NCBI GenBank assembly: GCA_021397845.1
Contig: CM038044.1
Location: 81,911,942 to 81,975,941, forward strand
Reading direction: 5' to 3'
Length of the DNA stretch: 64,000 nt
Source of the DNA: Areca catechu
Lineage: Eukaryota > Streptophyta > Magnoliopsida > Arecales > Arecaceae
A program made the position numbers and the translations under genes. The number at the start of each line of letters is the position of its first letter. The first letter of the stretch is position 1. Below, in pieces: positions 55,722-64,000 of the stretch. The notes beneath the pieces were generated by a model, which saw only the letters and a list, made by a program, of their open reading frames with translations, was not told the origin of the DNA and ran no database searches.

Positions 55722-57755
55722 CTAATCCTCATCCATCGATTCATCAGAAGATGACCTGATCTCGATAGGTCCTGTATCAGTGAAAGAACGAGCTCTAGGC
55801 CATCGTGATCGAAGATCTTGAAGTCTGGTCCTGGTCGGTTGAGGAGGGGTACGACATCCACGTCCTCTGCAAAGAATATAGGTCTGACCTCTGACTGAAG
55901 CAGTAGAAGTAGGAGCTACGTCCTCTGCATGAATTGAACTAATCGGATCAATCAACTCAGCAACAGCTGGAGCAGGTGTAGGATCAAAAGTAGGGCCTGA
56001 ATCGAGTACTGAAAGCCAGGTATATAAAACCCAAGCTCTCGAGTGACTGATGAAGTATGAAGGGTAGGACTATCAAAAGTAGGTGTAACAACTGATGATA
56101 TAAGCATATCAAGAACAACAGTGTCAGCTGCAGAAAGTATCGGTGTATCTACAATAGATGTATCAATAGAGGGTATCTCATGATAGGTGTATGAATGTCA
56201 GGAGAATCAATAGTAGATAAATCAATAATAGGTATATCAATAACAGGACTAAGAATAGAAGTAGGAACTGGAACTGGAGTGTGATCAACCGATCTAGGAG
56301 GAGAGGATGGATCAGGAATCGGGACAGGTGAGAAGGATGGGTCAATAACAGGGCTCGCACGCACATCATCCGTCACCTCTGCAGCTGGCTCTGACATAAG
56401 ATCAGCAATATCAAACCAATTTGAGTCAGTCTCCTCATCTCCATCAATATCTCCAATAACAGTATCTCCATCTCCATCTCCAACAATAGTCTGAACACCA
56501 GTATCAAGATCCATAATGTCATCAGCTGGTGCAAGAGCAGGTACATGAATAGATGCAGGAGCAGTGTCTGCAACAGGAGCACTCGTCGAAGATCTTGACA
56601 GTGCTGAGAGAATAGCCGAGATGCCTTGCTAAGACCCATATGGCTCTCTCTTGTCTCGGTAATAAATACATCAAGATGCATCCTCATAATGAATACATCG
56701 ATCTCGAAGCATCTGACTCTGTCCTCTAAGGTATCCAAAGTACCAGGAGTCTCCATCTTCACTAGCTGTGGCTGGGCAAATGTAGAAGGATCAGGCTGAG
56801 CTGGCCATGCTGCCATCTTAGGCCGAGTCTCGCTAGGTCCAGCCTCACCTGAAAGAATCCACTTTTTTACTGTATCCTCATCAATATCAGCTCTATCCTC
56901 AGCCTGACCTGATATCCTCCGTGTCCACTAACCTCGGACTAAATGATAACCCATGTGATGCAATGACCTAATGTCATATACATCGATATGGATCAAAGTA
57001 CGATAAGGCTCATCCTGAAAGCTGACTCCATACTCCCGAAATAATACTGTCAATCCCATGCCATACAGTAAGCAGAGCCACTGGCTAGATGACGCCTCAG
57101 TAATATGATGAACCATCACAACAGGAAGACAAATCGGCGTGCGCTGAATCAGTGAGACCATCACCAGCAACTCCCGCTTGGTGATATAGTCAAAGCGATC
57201 GGTCTTTGGCAAAAGAATCCGGGTAACTATATGATGTCGCAGTCTCATCTCCACAGACAACCTTGAAGCTGGAACAGTGGCTCCCTCTAGTAAGATATCG
57301 ACTCAAAAATGCACTAGAGACCACTAACTCGGTCCATCAGGCTATCAATAACTGATCTAGTCATGGGTATATCCCATACTCTACTCAGAGTCTCTGAAGT
57401 GATGGGGATATCCTGTCCTTTAACCTATGCAACCCAACCATCTGATCAATGGGCAAGTGATCCATAGAACTCTCTCATCAACCCGGGATAGTATCTCTTA
57501 CTAAGCGAACAAAAAGTAACCAACCCAGCATGTCGGATCCACTTTCCTATCCAAAAATGCTGCTAGTCTAAGAAGGAAAAGTCAACTTGGCACCCTCCAA
57601 CCACTGTCATGGAGCTCATCCGGCTAGAAGGGGCAAACAGGGGTCGTGCAGGTGGATCCGGAGCTCTAGACTCATGTCGGGCCTTCGTTCTTCGCTCTTC
57701 TTCATGCTATTTCTGGCAAGGTCGGCGAACGACTTGTTTACAAGGACCCATTATC
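55722..57755 (-). pseudogene. Sirevirus env-like gene, decayed
   Basis: The likely start is ATG 57755 (MGPCKQVVRRPCQ, basic and rich in K, R, H). Pieces then fit the putative plant transposon protein domain: MSVEMRLRHHIVTRILLPKT (57260), a LLVMVSLIQRTPICLP segment, then LCLLYGMGLTVLFREYG. After about 56930 comes a proline-, aspartate- and serine-rich tail with many PVID/PIID repeats (56149-56514), ending SSDESMDED at 55722. Frameshifts and stops divide it. There is no clear membrane span. It corresponds to 18486-20361 but is much diverged in its tail. Its molecular role is unknown. Confidence 0.7.
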
Positions 57756-57984
57756 AAGATTCAAAGTTTGGGCAAGGTTTTTGGTGGAAAAAGAGGGTTT
57801 CTAGGATTTAAAAGCTAAAACCTAGATAGAAATACAACAAAAACGGCCACCGAACCTTCAAATCCTAGAAAATGGTGGGTAAAAGCAAGAAAATGATAAG
57901 ATGAACAGTATGGGTACCTTGATTCAGTGTGTCAGCTTGAAGGAGATTGAAATTTGGGGGGAAAATGATTTAGAAACTCCTTAA

Positions 57985-58078
57985 ATCTCAGTTTGCCGTC
58001 GGTCATGTGTCGACTCACGCATGTGTCGACACATTTTGGTGTCGACTCATGATGTGTCGACACATCGACTTAAAAACT
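57985..58078 (-). promoter_or_regulatory. TGTCGACA palindromes before the env-like gene
   Basis: Four copies of TGTCGACA- or GTCGACTC-type palindromes stand between pol and the env-like start. The same motif fills this element's LTR (54250-54640). The other Sirevirus has a different motif at the same two places. Confidence 0.5.
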
Positions 58079-58197
58079 GAAAAATCAAGAATTTCATAGA
58101 TGGATCAAAATCAATTGAGATAACATGTATTTGGAGCCAAATTAACAATGATTAATCATGATTTATCATAAATAAGGTTGAATTAATCTAATTTGAG

Positions 58198-60216
58198 TCA
58201 AATTAAGGAAAAAACATAATCAAACAGATTGATGATCCCGAGATCTCTTCTAGTCATACATAATCGATCTTCCATAAGAGGTTTAGTTAAAATATCAGCT
58301 AATTGAAATTCAGTATAGATAAATTCAAGCAAGACATCTTTGTTTTCTACATGATCCCTAATGAAGTGATATCTAATTTCAATATGCTTGCTCCTAGAGT
58401 GTTGAACAGGATTTTTAGTCAAGCAAATAGCACTAGTATTATCACATTTAATAGGAGTTCTAGCCAACTTGATTCCAAAGTCTTCAAGTTGTTGCTTAAT
58501 CCACAAGATTTGAACACAACAACTTCCTGCTGCAATTTACTCAGCCTCAGTTGTGGATAGTGCAACCGAAGTTTGTTTCTTGCTAAACCATGAGATTAAG
58601 TTAACCCCAAGAAATTGGAAAGTTTTACTAGTACACTTTCTATCTAATCTACAACCAGCAAAGTCTGCATCAGAATATCCAATAAATTCAGCACAAGAAT
58701 TTCTAGAATACCACAAACCAATACTAATAGTACCAGACAGATATCTAATAATGCGCTTAACAGCCATTAGATGTGATTCCTTAGGTTCAGACTGATATCT
58801 AGTACACATGCAAACACTGAACATAATATCTGGTCTACTAGCAGTCAGATACAGTAAAGAGCCTATCATGCCTCTTTATAACTTCTGATCTACAGATTTA
58901 CCATGTTCATCTTTATCAAGTTTGCAGGAGCGGCTCATAGGCATACCTATTGGTTTAGTAGTCTCCATCCCAAATTTTTTGATAATTTTTCTTGTGTACC
59001 TAGCTTGGTTGATGAAGATACCATCTGAAGTTTGCTTGATCTGCAGTTCGAGAAAGAAGTTTAGTTCACCGATCATACTCATCTCGAACTCACCCTGCAT
59101 AAGCTTAGCAAACTCTTGACAAAGAATTTCATTAGTAGCACCGAAGATAATATTATCAATATATATTTGTACTACTAATAAATCATTATCTTTCTTTTTC
59201 GAAAATAGAGTCTTATCAACATTTTCTCTAGAAAATTTATTTTTAATAAGAAATTTGCTTAACCTTTCATACCATGCTCTAGGTGCTTGCTTCAATCCAT
59301 AAAGTGCTTTGTGTAATTTGAAAACATAGTCAGGATGTGCATGATTTTCAAATCCAGGTGGTTGTTCAACAAAAATCTTTTCAGATATAAAACTATTTAA
59401 GAAAGCACTTTTAACATCTATTTGAAATAACTTGAAATTCATAAAACAAGAAAATGCTAATAGCAGTCTAATTGCTTCAAGTCTAGCAACAGGAGCAAAA
59501 GTTTCATCAAAGTCAATCCCTTCCTCCTGATTGTAGCCTTTAGCAACTAGCCTAGCTTTATTTCTAATAACAACACCATTTTCATCTAAATTATTCCTAA
59601 ATACCGATTTAGTGCTAATGATTGAAACATTAGATGGTCTTTCTATAAGTGTCCAAATATTATTTCTATCAAATTGTATTAGTTCCTCTTGCATAGCATT
59701 GATCCAATTAGAGTCTTTTTCAGCTTCTTCAAAATATTTAGGTTCTACTTGAGATACAAAAGCTATGTAATCACATTCACTTCTAATAGAAGCTCGAGTT
59801 CTTATCCCTTTTGATGGATCACCTAAGATTAATTCCTTAGGATGTCCATGAGCATACCTCCACTCCTTAGATAGATCTTGATGCTTTGAAGTGTCATCTT
59901 CTTTCTCATCATTGTCTTGTTCTTTTTTACTTGGTTGAACTTGATCATTCAGTGTCAACTTCTGAAGTTTGTCAGTACCTGCACATTCATCAGATGTATC
60001 CTCTTTTCTCGAGGACTTGTTAGTAGTTTCTTCAAATATAACATGTACTGACTCTTCTATAACCAAAATTTGTTTATTAAATACTCTATATGCCTTCCTT
60101 GATGTAGAGTATCCTAAGAAGATACCTTCATCAGACTTGGCATCGAACTTTCCAAGATGATCTTTTTCATTGTTTAAAAGAAAATACTTACAACCAAAAA
60201 CACAAAAATATTTCAA
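58198..60216 (-). pseudogene. Sirevirus pol: reverse transcriptase and RNase H
   Basis: The 446-residue frame 58876-60216 covers the end of integrase, a variable linker and RT. RT motifs are YIAFVSQVEPKYFEEAEKDS, ARLVAKGYNQEEGIDFDETF, VKSAFLN and ALYGLKQAPRAWYERLSKFL. The catalytic motif reads YIDN (59152-59163) in place of YVDD, so the enzyme should be dead. RNase H follows at 58537-58869 (SDADFAGCRLDRKCTS) and 58198-58506 (QLADILTKPL), split by two stops. Order and content match 17131-18185. This was once the replication enzyme that copied element RNA into DNA inside cytoplasmic particles. Confidence 0.9.
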
Positions 60217-61036
60217 AGTCGATTTTCTTTGGCTCCAAAGTTAAATATGGAGTTTTCTTTAAAATAGGGCATATCAAAACTCGATTTAAAACATAACAGG
60301 CTGTATTAATAGCTTCAGCCCAAAAATACCTTGGCAAATTATTTTCACAAAGCATAGTGCGTGCCATTTCTTCTAAAGTACGGTTTTTCCTTTCTACCAT
60401 CCAATTCTGCTGAGGTATCCTAGGTACAGAAAAATTATGTTCAATACCTTTTTTATTGCAAAAGTTTTCAAAATCTTGATTTTTAAATTCAGTTCCATGA
60501 TCACGACGAATACAAATAACTGAAACACCTTTTTCATTTGAGACTTTTCTATAAAACTTTACGAATACAGAAAATGATTTGTCTTTTTGTGCTAAAAAGA
60601 AAATCCAAGTAAATCTCAAAAAATCATCCACAATGACTAATCCATATCTCTTGCCTCCTAGACTTGATGTTCTAGTTGGTCCAAAGAGATCCATATGGAG
60701 TAGTTCAAGTGGTCTACTAGTAGTTACAAATCCTTTTGGTTTAAAAGAAGTTTTGACTTGTTTTCCAAATTGACATGCTTAGCAAATTCTATCTTTTTCA
60801 AAACAAAGTTCAGGTAAATCTTTAACTAATTTTTTTTTACTATGTTTTGAAATAAGGTACATACTAGCATGCCCTAGCCTTCTATGCCATAACCAACTCG
60901 TCTCTTCCTTAGTAGAATTCATTGCAACAAGGCATTCTCCATTAGACAAAGATAGATCATCTAGGTCTACCAAATAAATATTTCCATGTTTTTTTCCAAT
61001 GAATTGTACTCCATTTAAATCTGGACTAGAAATCAT
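60188..61036 (-). pseudogene. Sirevirus integrase
   Basis: An HHCC zinc region is visible in 60779-61036 and just after it (WLWHRRLGHASMYLI, then C...C with an in-frame stop at about 60779). The catalytic core follows in 60188-60694: MDLFGP, IRRDHGTEF and MVERKNRTLEEMA, so the D,D,E triad is present. A frameshift at about 60200 separates integrase from the RT frame. The enzyme would insert the cDNA into the host genome. Confidence 0.85.
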
Positions 61037-61081
61037 GCAATATGATGATTTGAAAACTACCTAAAAACCTTTATTGCAAAA

Positions 61082-61320
61082 CTAACTAATACTTAAAAGA
61101 TTATGCTTTAAGCCATCTACTAAAAGTACATTACTAATACTATTAGAAGGAGTTATGTGAACCTTACCAATACCAATGATTTTTTCGTTACCATTATCAC
61201 CAAAGGTCACACTTCCTCCATTCAAAGCATCAAGAGAAGTGAATTGCTTCACATCTCCAATCATGTGCCTTGAGCAACCACTGTTAAGATACTAAATTCG
61301 TTTGTTTTTCTTGGTTGCAA
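61082..61320 (-). pseudogene. Sirevirus protease
   Basis: The stretch reads YLNSGCSRHMIGDVKQF, then a GGSVTFGDNGN segment, then VLLVDGLKHNLLSIS. Copia proteases have the active-site motif D-S-G-C-S; here the first residue is N (codon at 61283-61285). Since that aspartate is catalytic, processing would fail. Stops at about 61080 and 61296 add to the damage. Confidence 0.8.
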
Positions 61321-62093
61321 GATACACCTACAAAAAGATCAAGTTTTGTTCTTAGGTACCCAAGCCAACTTGGGTCCTTTAGGGTTAGCATTCAAAATGG
61401 TTCTTTTTGGAATCCACACTTTACAAAAAGACATGATTTTTCTAAAATTGCATTGATATGATTTATGTCATAATTTTTTGCAAGTAAAGCAAGTAATACT
61501 AGACGATGCAGGCACAAAAAAGTTTTTGAAATACTTTTGTTGTTTCTGTGGTTTATATCCTAAACCTGCCTTATTAAAAACTGCTCTTTGATTGTTTAAA
61601 AGCAAATTCAAGTTTTCTGAGCTATAAGTAAATTTGTCAACAAAAGGTTTGATTTTTTCATGTTCATTTTTGTACTTATCATTTTCAAGTTCTAAATTCT
61701 TGTTTTTCTTTAAAAGCTCATTGTTAAAAACAATATTTTTAGGTCTTTTTAAAACTTCATTTTTCATAGCTAAAGCATTATTTTTCTTTTCCAAAATATC
61801 TAGTTTAGATTTCAAGGAACTAAGATCATTTAGTAAAGAATTATTTTCCAAAGAAAAACTATTTCCATGCTTTTTCAATTTCTTATTTTAGATAAAACTA
61901 ACTTATAATCATGCATTAATTCTTCAAAGGCATTTCTAAGTTCATCAAAAGTAAAATCAGTTTCACAGTTGGAACATACCTCTTTATTGTCCTGATGTGC
62001 CATGAAGCAGAGATTTGCAACTTCAGTCTGCTCTTCTTCTGAACTGGCGTCTTCGCTGTCACTCTAAGTGGCCATCATTGCTTTCTTCCTTAA
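61321..62093 (-). pseudogene. Sirevirus gag, C-terminal part, cut by a chromovirus
   Basis: From right to left it reads an acidic block (SDSEDASSEEEQTEVANLCF), an ETDFTFDELRNAFEELMHDY segment, then a long coiled coil rich in leucine, lysine and asparagine (61468-61878). A zinc-knuckle remnant CFTCKKL-stop-HKSYQC (about 61470) follows. The core N-terminal part lies beyond the chromovirus insertion at 62094. The asparagine-rich coiled coil is typical of Sirevirus gag. Confidence 0.8.
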
Positions 62094-63451
62094 TGATGGG
62101 GGACAAGTATCGAATGATGCATTTCTAGAAATTAGAGGGAGTAAACGAAAATGAAACATATAAACATGCGGCTATTCTACGTAAAAGGAACAAGATTACA
62201 TGAGAGGAACATAATGAAAAAACTAGACTAGAAAAGACTCTATCAAAATAACCAAAAAAAGGATCTTCGTGGTTAGGAAACCACATAGATTAGGGTTAAC
62301 TTACTCACAATTTCAGATCTGAAGGAAGATTAAGATGGTTATCCGGCGTTAATATTATGAAATGAGGAAAAGGACACTGAAGAAGAAGTACTAAATGACT
62401 AAGAGATTACTCTAGGTTTCAAGGCACTCCGTATTTGAATCTTTGGCACAGTAGACCTTCATCTTGGAAACCATGAGACCCGGGGATCCTGCACAAATAG
62501 ATGGAAGCATTAAAGGGTTAAGAAGGAAGGTTGGAGGAATGGAAGTGGAGAATTAGGAATAGAAGAAGAGGTTTAGGCTTGGAATGAAGTAGATCTAATT
62601 TGGTGCCCATAGCTTGAATCTGCTTTGTTTGTTGGCATGGGGAACTCCATTGTAGATGATCTCTTTTAGACGGTGGGATGGACAAATTTGGAGAAGCTTG
62701 AAGAGTGTTCTTCAAGGGTGGCCGAATGGGATTGGAAGAGGGATTAGTAGCTTGTTTGGTTAACTATCCTAGGTCTCACACCTACCTTCTCTCAAGGGCC
62801 TTTGGCTAGCAAAAGAAGAAAGCTTTCTTAGGAAAAGATTTCATTTCATTCATCATCCCCATTACAAGAGAACTTAGGAGCTTTTATAGACTTTAAGTGT
62901 CCTTTCAAAATTCAAACTACACCTCCTTTCATGGAGAAAATCAAGGGGCATCCCATGAAGAGAGGAGGGCCCTTTCAAATTTGAAATTCCTACTTACAAG
63001 GTAGAAAATCAAGGGCGTCCCAAAGAAGGTGGAATGGCTCTTACAAGGTGGCGTCCCATGAAGAGTGGAGCTTCATTTGATTTTTTCTTGGGTGGGAATC
63101 CATGGTTGACTTGTCTTGGTGATGTGGCATGTTCTCTCCTCCAAGTCGCATGACTTGTCTTCCAAGGTGGCATGGTTCAATGATGATGTGGTGCTCCAAG
63201 TAGTTGGTGAAGCTGGTTGCACTTAATCTGGCTTAATTGAAACCTAGCTTCAAGTAGCTTTTGAACCCAACTTAATACAAAGCCTAATTGAACTCTAATA
63301 GGATCCAAATTAAAATAAAACATAACTCAATTATTCAAATAAGGTAAATATAGGACTCAAAGACTTATTACAGGACTTAAATTCCTAGTCTTCTAACCAT
63401 AAAGAGCTTGGCATTAGTTGAAGCCTCTTCCTGAGCCTGGTGCCCACACCA
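62094..63451 (-). repeat. Chromovirus 3' LTR, 1358 bp
   Basis: The plus-strand edges are TGATGGGGGACAAG and CCCACACCA; on the minus strand it starts TGGTGTGGGCACCAGG after a purine-rich CGGGAAGAAT. A TATA box (CTATAAAAGC, minus) lies near 62880-62890. It interrupts Sirevirus gag, with CTTAA as the flanking pentamer on the left. Its partner LTR and the other pentamer lie beyond the window. Confidence 0.8.
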
Positions 63452-64000
63452 ATTCTTCCCGAGTGGGAGGAACTCGACCCTGTCGAGTAAGGATTGGTTT
63501 GACTGTAGCATTTTTCTAATTTGTCTGGGTCAATTTGTTGTATATCCTCTTGGATAATCCAGGAGTCTTCAGATTCTGGTTGACCGTGCCAACGAACTAG
63601 ATAATGCTGATAACCTTTATTTCTAGTAGTAATCACTTGGTCATCTAAGATACGTTCAATCTTGTCTCTCTGGTCTAGTAGAATTGGTGGTGGACACTCA
63701 GGTAGGGTTTCGCTCTCAAAGGCAGGGTGAGGTCCAAAAGGCTCAATAGGAATTAATGCCGGTTCTTTAAATTCTTTCAGATAAGAAATATTAAAAGTGG
63801 AGCTAATGCTATAATCAGGTGGTAACTCTAACACATATACATTAGATCCTATTTTCTTAATTATTTGGAAAGGTACAGCTCCCCGGGCATGCAATTTCTT
63901 CATAGTTCCCAGTGGAAACCTTTCAGGTCTAAGTTTTATCATGACTGAGTCCCCTTCATTAAATTCTTTTATCCGTTTATGTGAATCAGCCACATGCTTA
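63385..64000 (-). pseudogene. Chromovirus pol 3' end with chromodomain, partial
   Basis: The frame is open from the window end to a stop at 63385, inside the LTR. It shows the integrase tail (EGDSVMIKLRPERFPLGTMK, then NVYVLELPPDYSISSTFNI) and a complete-looking chromodomain (ERILDDQVITTRNKGYQHYL, then VRWHGQPESEDSWI). It is the best-preserved pol segment here, with no stop in 200 codons. The chromodomain presumably guides integration through histone marks. It is labelled a pseudogene only because the rest cannot be seen; it may be intact beyond 64000. Confidence 0.85.

Noticed and set aside
57587..57818. Plus-strand frames of 74 and 69 residues
   Set aside because: Antisense shadows of the basic N-terminus of the env-like gene.

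Overview
The window looks like plant nuclear DNA, most likely heterochromatic or intergenic and from a monocot; a palm-like genome is my guess, with low confidence and no decisive marker. The evidence is a dense pile of degenerate, nested LTR retrotransposons (Copia, Sirevirus, Ty3/gypsy chromovirus, Tat and Athila-like), AT-rich filler, one MITE-like element and a single recognisable host gene. There is no bacterial or organellar gene content. No tRNA or rRNA gene and no CRISPR array was seen.

Layout from left to right. 1-1038 is a Copia LTR (minus) cut into an Athila-like LTR. 1039-7126 is an Athila-like, apparently non-autonomous element (minus) with a tRNA-Asp-type primer site, and 7127-7745 is a related LTR fragment. 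7746-12635 is a Tat gag-protease remnant (minus) broken by two solo LTRs (9368-11048, with a perfect 5-bp target duplication, and 11327-12166). 12636-17130 is the 5' half of a gypsy element of the chromovirus type (plus). It is fused inside its reverse transcriptase to the 3' half of a Sirevirus (17131-22799, plus) that keeps an env-like region and its 3' LTR. 22800-24485 is another Athila-like LTR fragment. 24486-28918 is a decayed Copia pol with a long 3' LTR. 28919-29592 and 35776-36644 are Tat remnants, split by an internally deleted chromovirus with two 1596-bp LTRs (29593-35775, minus). 36645-37162 is a MITE-like element.

37245-50260 is the most unusual part. Two Tat LTRs of exactly 1146 bp lie in opposite orientation at the outer edges, each followed inward by a copy of an antisense accessory gene. 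Between them are a Tat pol with dual RNase H domains and two minisatellites. The accessory gene has a TATA box, an N-terminal domain of the kind annotated as putative gypsy-type transposon protein, two short GT-AG introns and a coiled-coil C-terminus. The block is flanked by near-matching pentamers (TGATT/TGATC), as if it had inserted as one unit.

50261-52278 is the only host-like stretch. It holds a PADRE/DUF4228-type gene whose 3' part appears to be split by a Tat-like LTR. 52279-53280 is the 3' end of another Tat element whose LTR holds two related minisatellites. It is interrupted by a nearly complete but mutated Sirevirus (53281-62093, minus), which is itself interrupted by a chromovirus (62094 to the window end, minus).

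Every transposon coding region carries nonsense codons or frameshifts, and several key catalytic residues are lost, so this is decayed DNA rather than a set of active elements. Most nonsense codons in the gypsy pol genes fit C-to-T decay, as expected of long-methylated DNA. Boundaries come from terminal TG/CA motifs, primer sites, polypurine tracts and comparison of copies by eye.
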